The notes: generated by a model from the letters alone, not told the origin. A stretch of DNA of 64,000 nt from Caulobacter mirabilis (GCF_002749615.1 NZ_CP024201.1:3763001-3827000); one strand, 5' to 3'; counted from the first letter of the stretch, positions 7,384 through 17,622 are shown. Made by a program: numbers and translations.

Positions 7384-10300
7384 CTAGAACTGGGTCTCCA
7401 GCATGATCCGTACGGTGCTGGAGGTCTGGTCGTTGGACAGCATGCCCTCGTAGTCGAGACCGAAGCGGGTCCCGCTCTTGCGGAGCAGGTCCAGACCCAG
7501 GCCGTAGAGCATCCGGTTGCGATCCAGCGGGCTGGCGTCGAGGCTGTAGACGTTGCCGCTCAGCCAGTCGGCGTAGCGGATCCGCTGCGTCCTCGACCCC
7601 TGCAGATCATAGGCGTACTCGATCCGGAAGCTGGGGATCGCCCGCCCGAACCGGGTCTTCAGGGCATACTCGCCCCTCAGGCCGATCGCGCCGGTCACGG
7701 TGTTGGTCGTCTGCTCCTCATAGGCCAGGGCGAAGGCGCCGCCGCCGGTCTCGGTGAAGGCGCCCAGGGTCGAGCGGCTCGCCTCGATCCGGCCGTAGGG
7801 CGACAGCTTCAGGCCGTGCGGATGGCGATAGTCCCATCCGGCCGTTACCGCCCCGAACCACTGGTCCCCGTCCCGCTGGCCGTAGGCGAACTGGCCGTTG
7901 GCCGTCACATACCGCTTGGAGTCGAAGTCCAGCTTGCCGTAGCCCAGCACCACATCCAGCCAAGCCGCCTCGGTCGGCTGGAAGCTGCCGTACACCGACA
8001 GGCTCCAGGCGTCCGCCTCGCTGCGGGTGCCCCTTCCGCCGATCTTGCTGGTGTCGGTCGCCCAGCCCAAGGCGCCGCCCAGCACCAGCTTCTCGCTCAG
8101 CCGCCGGTCGACCCCGATGGTCAGGCCGTCGGTGTTGAACTTGAAGCCCTCGCGGTCGCGACCGTCGTCGGCCCGGCCGAAGTTGGCCGCCCCCGACACC
8201 CACACGCCCCACGGACCGGAGCCGCCGCCGCCCATGCCGGACGTCCGCAGGTCATCCTGACGCCGTTCGGGCGAGCCGTCGAAGCCCAGGGCCCGGTCGC
8301 CCGGCAGGAACCGGCCGCTCAGCCCGCCGATCACGCCGAAGGTCTCCTGCATTCGCCGCAGTTCGCTCGGATCGTTGGCCAGACCGCCCGCCAGGGCGCC
8401 GCCGCTGCTCAGGCTCAGGCTGCTCGAGAAGCCGCCGCCGCCCTCGCCGTCGCCGTGCAGCTGCTCCAGTCGCCGGTTGATGTTGCCGATCTGGGCCGTG
8501 GCGAAGCGGCGCGCCGTCTCGCCCTGGGCCGCGATCAGGCCGGTCACTTCCGCGTCCTTCGTCGGATCCGGCCGCGGCTGCACCACAATGGTCACTGTTC
8601 CTGGCGCGCCGGTCGTGAAGGCGTTGCTCAGGGTGTAGGTCACCACCGCGTTGCCGGTGAAGCTGTCGACCGGCTTGAAGGTCAGGTCGTACAGCTGCTG
8701 GCCGCCCGCGACACGGCCGCTGATCGTGGCCGCTCCCGATCCCGCCGGCGTCACCGACACGACCGCCGCGCCGGTGAACGGAGCCCCGAAGGCGCCCTGG
8801 GTCAGCTCCACCGTCGCCGTCTGGCCGGCCATGATGGTCACCGTCTTGGGCGGCGCGGGCACGACGGCCGGGTTGACCGTGATCGTCACCGTCGCCGGGG
8901 CGGAGACCCCGCCGGGGTTGGTCACGGTGTAGGTGAAGCTGTCGGGACCGGCATAGGCGCCGTTGGCCGTGTAGGTGATGGTCAGGCCGCTGGCGACCGC
9001 CGTCCCATGGCTCGGCGGCGTCGCCACCTGGGCCGCGATCAGGTCCAGGCCCGTCGCCCCCTGGGCTGCGTCGATGATCACGCTCTGGCCGCCCACCACG
9101 CTGACCGTCTTGGGCTGGACCACCGGGATCGGCGTGCCGATCGCCAGGGTATAGGCCGCCGACTGGGTGAAGCCGTGGGCATCCGTCGCCGTCACCGTGA
9201 AGCTGTTGCTTCCGGCCGTCGTCGGGGTCCCCGCGAGGACGCCCGCCGTGGTCAGGGTCAGGCCGGCCGGCAGGGTCCCGGTCGCCACCGTGAAGCTGTA
9301 TGGTGCCGTGCCGCCGCTGGCCGAGATCGTCTGGCTGTAGGCCACCGTCCGCAGACCGCCCGGCAGCGCCCCCGCCGCCGGCGTCATCACGATCGTCGGC
9401 GCGTTGATCTGCAGGGTGTAGGCCACGGACGCGCTGACGAACGGCCCCGGCGCCGGGCTCGCGTCGGCCGCCCTGACCGAGAAGCTGTAGTTCCCCGCCG
9501 CGGTCGGAATCCCCGACAACGTCCCGCCGGTCGACAGGGTCACGCCCGGCGGCAGCGACCCGGACGCCACCGTGAAGCTATGCGCGCCCTGGCCGCCTGT
9601 CGCCGTAAACGCCTGGCTGTAGGCTGTTCCGCCGACGCCGCCCGGCAACGCCCCCGCCGCCGGCGACGTCAAGGTGATCGTCGGATCCGCCACCACGACC
9701 GTGTAGGCGCGATCGCCAGTGAAACCATGCGTGTCGGTGGCGCGGATGGTGAAGTTGTAGGTTCCCGCCGCCGTCGGCGTCCCGGAGAAGGCGCCGGCGC
9801 TGTTCAGGCTCATGCCGATCGGCGGCGCGCCGGACGGCAGACTGAAGCTGTAGGGCGCCGTCCCGCCGGAGGCGGTGAAGGTCTGGCTGTAGCTTGCAGC
9901 CGTGGCGGCCGCCGGCAGGCTGGCCGGGCCGACGGTGATCGACGGCGCGGCGATCGTCACGCTGTAGGCGACCGGCGCGCTGGTGAAGGGTCCGCCGTCC
10001 ACGCCCGGGCTGCTGTCGGTCGCCCGCAAGGTGAAGTTGAAGGTTCCGGCCGCCGTCGGGGTCCCCGACAGGACTCCCGCCGAGCTGAACGCCACGCCGA
10101 TCGGCAGCGTGCCCGACACCAGCGAGAAGCTGTGCGGTCCCTGGCCGCCCGAGGCCGTGAAGGTCTGACTGTAGGGCGAACCGCCCGTGCCGCCGGGCAG
10201 AGCCCCTGCAGCGGGGGCGGTGATGGCGACCACCGGATCGGCGACCACGACCGTATAGGCCTGGTTGGCGGTGAACCCGTGCGTGTCGGTGACCCGAACC

Positions 10301-13300
10301 GTGAAGCTGTACGTCCCCGCCACCGACGGCGTGCCGGACAGCACCCCGGCGCTGCTGAAGCTCGTGCCGATCGGCAGCGACCCGGACGGCAGGCTGAAGC
10401 TGTAGGGCGCCGTCCCGCCCGAGGCGGTGAGGGTCCGATTGTAGAGCACCGCCGTCACGCCATCCGGCAGGCTTGTCGGATTGATCGTGATCGTCGGGGC
10501 CGCGATGGTCAGGCTGTAGGTGACCGGCGCGCTGGTGAACGGCCCGCCGTCCACGCCAGGACTGGAGTCGGTCGCCCGCAGGGTGAAGTTGAAGGTTCCC
10601 GCCACCGTCGGCGTCCCGGACAGGACTCCCGCCGAGCTGAACGCCGTTCCGATCGGCAGTGTGCCCGCGACCAGCGAGAAGCTGTGCGCTCCCTGGCCTC
10701 CGGAGGCGGTGAAGGTCTGACTGTAGGGCGATCCGCCCGTGCCGCCGGGCAGCGGTCCAGGGGCCGGCGAGGAGATGGTGATCACCGGATCGGCGACCAC
10801 GACCGTATAGGCTTGGTTGCCGGTGAACCCGTGCGTGTCGGTCGCGCGGATCGTGAAGTTGTAGGTCCCGGCCGTCGACGGCGTGCCTGAGAAGGCTCCG
10901 GCGCTGTTGAGGATCATGCCGATGGGCAGCGTTCCGGACGGCAGGCTGAAGCCGTAGGGCGCCGTCCCGCCGGAGGCGGTGAAGGTCTGGCTGTAACCCA
11001 CGGCCGTGGTCGCGTTCGGCAGGCTGGTCGGGCTGAGCGTGACCGTCGGCGCCGTAACCGTGAGGCTGTAGGCGACCGGCGCGCTGCTGAACGGTCCCGG
11101 CGCCGGACTGGCGTCGGTGGCCCTGATGGTGAAGTTGAAGATTCCCGCCACCGTCGGCGTGCCGGACAGCACGCCGCCGGCGCTCAGCGTCACCCCGGCC
11201 GGAAGCGAACCCGCGGCCAGAGCGAACGTGTGCGTTCCCTGACCGCCGCTGGCGGTGAAGGTCTGGCTGTAGGCCGTTCCGCCCGTGGCGCCGGGCAGGG
11301 CGCCGGTCGCGGGCGACGTCACGCTGATCACCGGGTTGGCGACCGCGACGGTGTAGGCGCGGCTTCCCGTGAAGCCGAGGTTGTCGGTGGCCGTGACCGT
11401 GAAGCTGTAGTTGCCGGCCGCCGTGGGCGTGCCGGTCAGGCCGCCGCCCGCCGCCAGGATCAGGCCGGTCGGCAGGGTCCCGGCGGTGACCGCGAAGCCG
11501 TGCGGCGCCGTTCCGCCCGTGGCCGTGATCGTCTGGCTGTAGGCCAGGGCCGTCGTCGCGTTCGGCAACGTCGTCGGATTGACCGTGATCGTCGGCGCGA
11601 CGATGGCCAGGCTGTAGACGACCGGCGCGCTGGTGAACGGCCCGCCCGGGGTCGGACTGGAGTCGGTGGCCGTGACCGAGAAGTTGAAGTTCCCGGAGAC
11701 CGTCGGCGTGCCGGACAGGCTTCCGCCGGCGCTGAGGGTCACCCCGGCCGGAAGCGAGCCGGCGGACACTGCGAAGGTGTGGCCGCCCTGGCCACCGTTG
11801 GCGGTGAAGGTCTGGCTGTAGGCCACCCCGCCCGTCCCGCCCGGAAGCGGCCCCGCGCTCGGCGAGGTGACGGTGATCACCGGATCGGCGACCACGACCG
11901 TATAGGCGCGGCTGCCGATGAAGCCGAGGTTGTCGGTCGCCGTGACCGTGAAGTTGTAGGTGTTGGCCGCCGTCAGCGTCCCGGAGATCACGCCGGTGGC
12001 GCCGTCCAGGGACAGGCCCGTCGGCAGAGTCCCGGCGGTGACCGTGAAGCTGTACGGCGCCGTTCCGCCGGTCGCGGTGATGGTGTCGCTGTAGCTGACC
12101 GCCGTGGTCGCGTTCGGCAGGGTGAGCGGACTGACCGTGATCGCCGGCGCCGTGACCGTGATGCTGTAGGCGACCGGCCCGCTGTTGAACGGTCCCGGCG
12201 CCGGGCTGGCGTCCGTCCCCGTCAGCGAGAAGTTGAAGGTGCCGGCCGCCGTCGGCGTGCCGGACAGCACGCCGCCGACCAGGCTCAGTCCCGGCGGCAA
12301 GGTCCCGCCGGTCTGGGCCACGCTGTGCGTCCCCTGGCCGCCCGAGGCGGTGAAGGTCTGGCTGTAGGCCACGCCGCCGGTGGCGCCCGGCAGCGCGCCC
12401 GCCGCCGGCGACAGGGTGATCACCGGGTTGGCGACCGCGACGGTGTAGGCGCGGCTTCCCGTGAAGCCGAGGTTGTCGGTGGCCGTGACCGTGAAGCTGT
12501 AGTTGCCGGCCGCCGTGGGCGTGCCGGTCAGGCCGCCGCCCGCCGCCAGGGCCAGGCCAGTCGGCAGGGTCCCGGCGGTGACCGCGAAGCCGTGCGGCGC
12601 CGTTCCGCCCGTGGCCGTGATCGTCTGGCTGTAGGCCAGGGCCGTCGTCGCGTTCGGCAGCGTCGTCGGATTGACCGTGATCGTCGGCGCGACGATGGCC
12701 AGGCTGTAGACGACCGGCGCGCTGGTGAACGGCCCGCCCGGGGTCGGACTGGAGTCGGTGGCCGTGACCGAGAAGTTGAAGTTCCCGGAGACCGTCGGCG
12801 TGCCGGACAGGCTTCCGCCGGCGCTGAGGGTCACCCCGGCCGGAAGCGAGCCGGCGGACACCGCGAAGGTGTGGCCGCCCTGGCCGCCGCTGGCGGTGAA
12901 GGTCTGGCTGTAGGCCACCCCGCCCGTCCCGCCCGGAAGCGGTCCCGCGCTCGGCGAGGTGACGGTGATCACCGGATCGGCGACCACGACCGTATAGGCG
13001 CGGCTGCCGATGAAGCCGAGGTTGTCGGTCGCCGTGACCGTGAAGTTGTAGGTGTTGGCCGCCGTCAGCGTCCCGGAGATCACGCCGGTGGCGCCGTCCA
13101 GGGACAGGCCCGTCGGCAGGGCTCCCGCCGTGACCGAGAAGGTATGCGGCGTGGTGCCGCCGCTGGCCGTGACAGTCTGGCTGTAGGCCGTCGCCGTCGT
13201 TCCGTTCGGCAGGGTGGTCGGACTGACCGTGATCGTCGGCGCCGTGACCGTGATGCTGTAGGCGACTGGCCCGCTGTTGAACGGTCCCGGCGCCGGGCTG

Positions 13301-16197
13301 GCGTCCGTCCCCGTCAGCGAGAAGTTGAAGGTGCCGGCCGCCGTCGGCGTGCCGGACAGCACGCCGCCGACCAGGCTCAGTCCCGGCGGCAAGGTCCCGC
13401 CGGTCTGGGCCACGCTGTGCGTCCCCTGGCCGCCCGAGGCGGTGAAGGTCTGGCTGTAGGCCACGCCGCCCGTGGCGCCCGGAAGCGCTCCGGCCGCCGG
13501 CGACAGGGTGATCACCGGGTTGGCGACCGCGACGGTGTAGGCGCGGCTGCCCGTGAAGCCGAGGTTGTCGGTGGCCGTGACCGTGAAGCTGTAGTTGCCG
13601 GCCGCCGTGGGCGTGCCGGTCAGGCCGCCGCCCGCCGCCAGGGCTAGGCCAGTCGGCAGGGTCCCGGCGGTGACCGCGAAGCCGTGCGGCGCCGTTCCGC
13701 CCGTGGCGGTGATCGTCTGGCTGTAGGCCAGGGCCGTCGTCGCGTTCGGCAGGGTTATCGGACTGACCGAAATCGCCGGCGCGGTGATCGTGATGCTGTA
13801 GGCGACCGGCGCGCTGTTGAACGGTCCCGGCGCCGGACTGGCGTCCGTCCCCGTCAGCGAGAAGTTGAAGGTGCCGGCCGCCGTCGGCGTGCCGGACAGC
13901 ACGCCGCCGACCAGGCTCAGTCCCGGCGGCAAGGTGCCGCCGGTCTGGGCCACGCTGTGCGTCCCCTGGCCGCCCGACGCCGTGAAGGTCTGGCTGTAGG
14001 CCACGCCGCCGGTTCCGCCGGGCAGCGCTCCCGCCGCCGGCGACAGCGTGATCACCGGGTTGGCGACGACCACCGTGTAGGCCCGGCTGCCGATGAAGCC
14101 GAGGTTGTCGGTCGCCGTGATCGTGAAGTTGTAGGTGTTGGCCGCCGTCAGCGTCCCGGAGATCGCGCCGGTGGCGCCGTCCAGGGACAGGCCCGTCGGC
14201 AGCGTCCCCGAGGTCACCGAGAAGGTCCGGGGCGCCGTCCCGCCGGTGGCGGTGACGGTCTGGCTGTAGGCTGTCGCCGTCGTTCCGTTCGGCAGGGTCG
14301 TCGGACTGACCGTGATCGTCGGCGCCGTGACCGTCAGGCTGTAGGCCACGGGCGTGCTGGTGTACGGGCCGGGATTCGGACTGGAGTCCGTCGCCGTCAC
14401 CGTGAAATTGAAGGTCCCCGAAACCGACGGCGTGCCGGACAGCGCCCCGCCCGTGCTCAGCGTAACGCCGGCCGGCAGCGAGCCGGACGCCAGGGCGAAG
14501 CTATGCGGCGTCTGGCCGCCGCTGGCGGTGAAGGTCTGGCTGTAGGCCACCCCGCCCGTCGCGCCGGGCAAGGCGCCGGCGGCCGGCGAGGTGATCATCA
14601 CCGGCGGCGCCAGGATATCCACGGCGTAGCTGCGCGTGACCGCGAACGGGGCGCCCGTCCCGGTGCTCGAATCCTGCGCCCGGACCGTGAAGTTGGCCGG
14701 CCCCATCGCGGTCGGCGTGCCGGTGATCGCGCCGGTGCCCGGGTTGATGCTCAGGCCGGCCGGCAAGGCGCCGGCGGAAATGCTGTAGGTGTACGGCGCC
14801 TGGCCGCCCGAGGCCGTGGTCGTCTGATTGTAGGCGACGCCCATGGTCCCGTCCGGCAGACTGACCGGGTTCAGCACCAACGTCGGCGGACTGACCGTGA
14901 CGGTCACCGTCGCCGGCGCGGAAGTGCCGGCCGTGTTGGTCGCCGTGTAGGTGAAGCTGTCAGGCCCCGCATATCCTGGCGTGGGGGTGTAGAGAATCGC
15001 AAGGCCGCTCGGCGTCGCCGTGCCATGTGTCGGCGGCGTCGCGACCGCCACGCTGGCGGCGGCCCCGCCGGTGATGCTCAATGTGAGCGAATTGTTGCTG
15101 CTGTTGTGGGCCACTGTCCGCGAGACCGGATTGGCCACCGGCGGGATCGCGGCGATGCTGAAGCTGTAGGCGCGCGTGCCGAAGTAGGGGCCGGTGCCGG
15201 TGCTCGAATCCTGCGCCCGCGCCGTGAAGTTGAAGGAGCCGTTCCCCGTCGGGGTGCCCGACAGGACGCCGCCCGCGCTCAGCGCCAGACCCGGAGGCAG
15301 GGCGCCGCCGCTGACGGTCCAGGTATAGGGCGAGGTGCCGCCGGTCGCCGCGAGCGTCGTCGGGCCGTAGGCCGATCCCTCGGTGCCGTTGGGCACCGAC
15401 GCCGTGGTCACGGTGATCGTCGGCGGACTGATGGTGACGGTGTAGGGCTGGTCGATCGTGAACGGACCCGTGCCGATCGAGTTGTCCTGCGCCCGGATCG
15501 TGAAGTTGAACGTCCCGCCGGCCGTCGGCGTGCCGGACAGCGTCACCGTGCTGGTGGTCGCATTGGGATTCGAGACCACGCCGAGGGACAGTCCCGGCGG
15601 CAACGATCCCGAGATGACCGAGAAGGTGTAGGGCGAGGCCCCGCCGCCGGCGGTCAGCGTCTGGCTGTAGGCCGTCGCCACGGTCCCGTTGGCCAGGGTC
15701 GGCGTGAGGGTGAGCGTCGGCGCGGCGACCGTCACGTTGACGGTGGCGGTCAAACGCCCTGCCCCGCTGCACCCGGCGTCGTTGCAGAAGTACATCGTGT
15801 AGGTGTCGGGCCCCGCCCATCGCGAATGCGGCGCGAAGGTCAGGGTGTTGTCGGAGGCGTTGGTGACCCCCGACCAGGTCCCGCCGCCGGTCGACGTGCC
15901 GCTGGTGGGCGCCGCGACGCCGCTGTCGACCGCCGGATAGCGTGGGTCGCAGGCCGCGAGCACCGCCGGATTCTGGCTGGTGCTCATCACGAAGGTGTTG
16001 CCGGTCGAACGGTATGGGACCGTTCCCCAGTTGATGGTGCAGGTCCCAGCCGCCTGTGCGGGCTGCGGCGCCGCCAAGGTCAGCAGCGTCGCCGCGAAGA
16101 CGAACATGAGAAGGCCCATCGGGCCGAACGACACGACATCGCGGATCACCCGCGAAAGATTGAAACGCTGCACCCCGCCCTCGCTGTCCTGATTCAA
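7384..16197 (-). CDS. Giant autotransporter with about 23 putative-Ig (He_PIG) repeats
   Basis: A 2937-residue surface protein. The N-terminus is basic (RFNLSRVIRDVV), then a hydrophobic signal segment (GLLMFVFAATLLTLAAP) ends at AQA. Next come about 23 immunoglobulin-like repeats of roughly 87-95 residues with the recurring pattern ...YSQTFTASGG...LPPGLSL...LSGTPTAAGTFNF..., interspersed with a few Big_9/cadherin-like units (YAGPDSFTYT). After a linker with an LRRMQETFG segment, the last roughly 270 residues are an autotransporter beta-barrel (GPWGVWVSGAANFGR ... RIMLETQF) ending in Phe. It should be exported by Sec and insert in the outer membrane as a long adhesin or stalk. The start is uncertain: TTG 16197 lacks a clear ribosome binding site, and GTG 16173 or ATG 16116 are alternatives. 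Repeats at 11330-14050 are almost identical at the DNA level. Confidence 0.93.
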   Translation of the reverse strand: MNQDSEGGVQRFNLSRVIRDVVSFGPMGLLMFVFAATLLTLAAPQPAQAAGTCTINWGTVPYRSTGNTFVMSTSQNPAVLAACDPRYPAVDSGVAAPTSGTSTGGGTWSGVTNASDNTLTFAPHSRWAGPDTYTMYFCNDAGCSGAGRLTATVNVTVAAPTLTLTPTLANGTVATAYSQTLTAGGGASPYTFSVISGSLPPGLSLGVVSNPNATTSTVTLSGTPTAGGTFNFTIRAQDNSIGTGPFTIDQPYTVTISPPTITVTTASVPNGTEGSAYGPTTLAATGGTSPYTWTVSGGALPPGLALSAGGVLSGTPTGNGSFNFTARAQDSSTGTGPYFGTRAYSFSIAAIPPVANPVSRTVAHNSSNNSLTLSITGGAAASVAVATPPTHGTATPSGLAILYTPTPGYAGPDSFTYTATNTAGTSAPATVTVTVSPPTLVLNPVSLPDGTMGVAYNQTTTASGGQAPYTYSISAGALPAGLSINPGTGAITGTPTAMGPANFTVRAQDSSTGTGAPFAVTRSYAVDILAPPVMITSPAAGALPGATGGVAYSQTFTASGGQTPHSFALASGSLPAGVTLSTGGALSGTPSVSGTFNFTVTATDSSPNPGPYTSTPVAYSLTVTAPTITVSPTTLPNGTTATAYSQTVTATGGTAPRTFSVTSGTLPTGLSLDGATGAISGTLTAANTYNFTITATDNLGFIGSRAYTVVVANPVITLSPAAGALPGGTGGVAYSQTFTASGGQGTHSVAQTGGTLPPGLSLVGGVLSGTPTAAGTFNFSLTGTDASPAPGPFNSAPVAYSITITAPAISVSPITLPNATTALAYSQTITATGGTAPHGFAVTAGTLPTGLALAAGGGLTGTPTAAGNYSFTVTATDNLGFTGSRAYTVAVANPVITLSPAAGALPGATGGVAYSQTFTASGGQGTHSVAQTGGTLPPGLSLVGGVLSGTPTAAGTFNFSLTGTDASPAPGPFNSGPVAYSITVTAPTITVSPTTLPNGTTATAYSQTVTASGGTTPHTFSVTAGALPTGLSLDGATGVISGTLTAANTYNFTVTATDNLGFIGSRAYTVVVADPVITVTSPSAGPLPGGTGGVAYSQTFTASGGQGGHTFAVSAGSLPAGVTLSAGGSLSGTPTVSGNFNFSVTATDSSPTPGGPFTSAPVVYSLAIVAPTITVNPTTLPNATTALAYSQTITATGGTAPHGFAVTAGTLPTGLALAAGGGLTGTPTAAGNYSFTVTATDNLGFTGSRAYTVAVANPVITLSPAAGALPGATGGVAYSQTFTASGGQGTHSVAQTGGTLPPGLSLVGGVLSGTPTAAGTFNFSLTGTDASPAPGPFNSGPVAYSITVTAPAITVSPLTLPNATTAVSYSDTITATGGTAPYSFTVTAGTLPTGLSLDGATGVISGTLTAANTYNFTVTATDNLGFIGSRAYTVVVADPVITVTSPSAGPLPGGTGGVAYSQTFTANGGQGGHTFAVSAGSLPAGVTLSAGGSLSGTPTVSGNFNFSVTATDSSPTPGGPFTSAPVVYSLAIVAPTITVNPTTLPNATTALAYSQTITATGGTAPHGFAVTAGTLPTGLILAAGGGLTGTPTAAGNYSFTVTATDNLGFTGSRAYTVAVANPVISVTSPATGALPGATGGTAYSQTFTASGGQGTHTFALAAGSLPAGVTLSAGGVLSGTPTVAGIFNFTIRATDASPAPGPFSSAPVAYSLTVTAPTVTLSPTSLPNATTAVGYSQTFTASGGTAPYGFSLPSGTLPIGMILNSAGAFSGTPSTAGTYNFTIRATDTHGFTGNQAYTVVVADPVITISSPAPGPLPGGTGGSPYSQTFTASGGQGAHSFSLVAGTLPIGTAFSSAGVLSGTPTVAGTFNFTLRATDSSPGVDGGPFTSAPVTYSLTIAAPTITINPTSLPDGVTAVLYNRTLTASGGTAPYSFSLPSGSLPIGTSFSSAGVLSGTPSVAGTYSFTVRVTDTHGFTANQAYTVVVADPVVAITAPAAGALPGGTGGSPYSQTFTASGGQGPHSFSLVSGTLPIGVAFSSAGVLSGTPTAAGTFNFTLRATDSSPGVDGGPFTSAPVAYSVTIAAPSITVGPASLPAAATAASYSQTFTASGGTAPYSFSLPSGAPPIGMSLNSAGAFSGTPTAAGTYNFTIRATDTHGFTGDRAYTVVVADPTITLTSPAAGALPGGVGGTAYSQAFTATGGQGAHSFTVASGSLPPGVTLSTGGTLSGIPTAAGNYSFSVRAADASPAPGPFVSASVAYTLQINAPTIVMTPAAGALPGGLRTVAYSQTISASGGTAPYSFTVATGTLPAGLTLTTAGVLAGTPTTAGSNSFTVTATDAHGFTQSAAYTLAIGTPIPVVQPKTVSVVGGQSVIIDAAQGATGLDLIAAQVATPPSHGTAVASGLTITYTANGAYAGPDSFTYTVTNPGGVSAPATVTITVNPAVVPAPPKTVTIMAGQTATVELTQGAFGAPFTGAAVVSVTPAGSGAATISGRVAGGQQLYDLTFKPVDSFTGNAVVTYTLSNAFTTGAPGTVTIVVQPRPDPTKDAEVTGLIAAQGETARRFATAQIGNINRRLEQLHGDGEGGGGFSSSLSLSSGGALAGGLANDPSELRRMQETFGVIGGLSGRFLPGDRALGFDGSPERRQDDLRTSGMGGGGSGPWGVWVSGAANFGRADDGRDREGFKFNTDGLTIGVDRRLSEKLVLGGALGWATDTSKIGGRGTRSEADAWSLSVYGSFQPTEAAWLDVVLGYGKLDFDSKRYVTANGQFAYGQRDGDQWFGAVTAGWDYRHPHGLKLSPYGRIEASRSTLGAFTETGGGAFALAYEEQTTNTVTGAIGLRGEYALKTRFGRAIPSFRIEYAYDLQGSRTQRIRYADWLSGNVYSLDASPLDRNRMLYGLGLDLLRKSGTRFGLDYEGMLSNDQTSSTVRIMLETQF
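11330..14050. repeat. Higher-order tandem repeat, period 1092 bp, inside the autotransporter gene
   Basis: The same block recurs at offsets of exactly 1092 bp: GACCGCGACGGTGTAGGCGC is at 11341, 12433 and 13525. Each 1092-bp period encodes 364 residues, that is four Ig-like units. The first two copies (about 11330-12420 and 12420-13510) differ at only a few positions where I compared them; the third is partial. The period is a multiple of three, so gain or loss of a copy keeps the frame. Confidence 0.85.
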
Positions 16198-16533
16198 TCG
16201 GACTCGATCGGCGCGCGTCGGCGCCGAGTACGCAGAGACTCAACGCGTCGGGATCAGCCCCCCACGGGCCACCCCAGGTTTACAGACACACCTTATGCCA
16301 GTTCAGGCCGCACCCTTAACTGTAAACTCGTAAAAAGCGAAATCCTCTGTGGCATATTGCCAAAATTGCGGACTTGGTTCCTATTGGCGGCGCGACGACT
16401 GGCGGGGCGGCAGTCGTTCGAGCGAACCGCTCATCCGGGGAGAACTCCCCCGGGAGACCAGTGGGGTATGTCGCGCAAGCGTACATCCAAGCTGTTCGGG
16501 CAGGCCGAACGGCGCTGAGCGGGAGAGCGCCCA
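16198..16533. promoter_or_regulatory. Divergent promoter region of autotransporter and tail-collar genes
   Basis: A 336-bp gene-free stretch, locally AT-rich around 16275-16370. It contains a dyad TGGCA-tat-TGCCA at 16350-16362 and an inverted pair TTTACAG (16279-16285) / CTGTAAA (16320-16326). These are candidate regulator sites for the two divergent transcription units. No convincing open reading frame with coding character was seen here. Confidence 0.45.
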
Positions 16534-17076
16534 GTGGCAGAGTATTACCTCGGTCAGATCATGATGACCGGCTTCAACTTCGCCCAGAAGAACTTCGCCA
16601 TGTGCAACGGGCAGCTCCTGCCCATCGCACAGAACCAGGCCCTGTTCTCACTGCTGGGCGTGATCTACGGCGGCAACGGCACGACCAATTTCCAGCTGCC
16701 CAACCTCATGGGACGCGCGCCCGTCGGGCAGGGACGCGGCCCCTTCGGCACGAACAACATCGGCCAGAGCGGCGGCGTGGAGAACGTGACGGTGCTGCTC
16801 AACCAGTTGCCGCAGCACACCCATATGTTCGCGGCCAACACCGCGGCCGGCACGACGCTGACGCCGTCGGCGGCGCCCGGCACCTACGCGACGGCGACCA
16901 TCTCCGGCGGCGGGACCGAGTCGATCTACGCGCCGCCCGCTTCCGGAGCGCTGGTTCCGCTTTTGCCGGCGGCCATCAGCTCCGTCGGCGGCACGCTGCC
17001 TCACGCGAACATGCAGCCGTTCGAGGTGATCAACTTCAACATCGCCCTCAACGGCGTCTATCCGTCGCGCAACTGA
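16534..17076 (+). CDS. Phage tail collar domain protein (microcystin-dependent-protein type), copy 1
   Basis: A 180-residue protein with an N-terminal tail-collar domain. It has the hallmark CNGQLLPIAQNQALFSLLG and YGGNGTTNFQLPNLMGRAP, then HTHMF, and a C-terminal LPHANMQPFEVINFNIALNG that ends in the typical YPSRN. It starts with GTG 16534 after GGGAGAG. The family derives from phage tail-fibre tips and is found in bacterial genomes as small secreted or particle-associated proteins of unknown function. It is first in a row of three related genes with the same orientation, 15-60 bp apart. There are no other phage genes nearby. Confidence 0.92.
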   Translation: MAEYYLGQIMMTGFNFAQKNFAMCNGQLLPIAQNQALFSLLGVIYGGNGTTNFQLPNLMGRAPVGQGRGPFGTNNIGQSGGVENVTVLLNQLPQHTHMFAANTAAGTTLTPSAAPGTYATATISGGGTESIYAPPASGALVPLLPAAISSVGGTLPHANMQPFEVINFNIALNGVYPSRN

Positions 17077-17091
17077 GCTGGAGAGGACAAC

Positions 17092-17622
17092 ATGAGCACG
17101 CCCTATCTCGGCGAAATCCGGATGTTCGGCTTCCCGCGCATCCCGACCGGCTGGCAGAACTGCAACGGCCAACTCCTGTCGATCGCGGAATACGACGCCC
17201 TCTTCAACCTGCTGGGCACCACCTACGGCGGCGACGGCATCACCACCTTCGCGGTGCCGGACCTGCGCGGCCGCCTGCCGCTTCACCAGGGTCAGGGCCA
17301 AGGCCTCAGCCCCCGCCCGATCGGCCAGAGCGGCGGCACGGAAACCGTCCTGCTGAACACTCAGCAGATTCCGAGCCACACCCACTCCTGGATGGCCACC
17401 CAGGGGGCGGCGAACTCGGCGAGACCCGCGAACACCGAGGTCCTCGGCGCCCTGGCGACCGACACCCAGTATCTCACGGACATCACCGGCTACATCGCCT
17501 ATCCGCTGGCCCCGACGACGGTCCAGCCGGCCGGCGGCAGTCAGCCGCACGAGAACATGATGCCCTCCCTGACGGTGAACATCTGCATCGCGCTCTTCGG
17601 CATCTATCCGTCGCAAGGCTGA
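17092..17622 (+). CDS. Phage tail collar domain protein, copy 2
   Basis: A 176-residue paralogue of the genes on both sides. It begins MSTPYLGEIRMFGFPRIPTGW and carries CNGQLLSIAEYDALFNLLG and YGGDGITTFAVPDLRGRLP. The HTHSW motif, then QPHENMMPSLTVNICIAL, and a final YPSQG follow the family plan. ATG 17092 is preceded by GGAGAGGA. The 15-bp gap from copy 1 implies cotranscription. The three copies differ in sequence, so they are old duplications that may form a hetero-oligomer; that is an inference. Confidence 0.92.
   Translation: MSTPYLGEIRMFGFPRIPTGWQNCNGQLLSIAEYDALFNLLGTTYGGDGITTFAVPDLRGRLPLHQGQGQGLSPRPIGQSGGTETVLLNTQQIPSHTHSWMATQGAANSARPANTEVLGALATDTQYLTDITGYIAYPLAPTTVQPAGGSQPHENMMPSLTVNICIALFGIYPSQG

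Noticed and set aside
11330-14050. CRISPR-like or satellite repeat
   Set aside because: The repeats have a 1092-bp period, stay in frame and encode Ig-like domains. There are no short spacers.
7816-16518. Three very long open frames on the + strand (7816-10890, 11230-13647, 13684-16518)
   Set aside because: They are antisense to the Ig-repeat autotransporter. Strong codon bias with few A/T third positions and repeat structure keeps the opposite strand open. The translations are Arg/Gly-rich with no recognisable domain.
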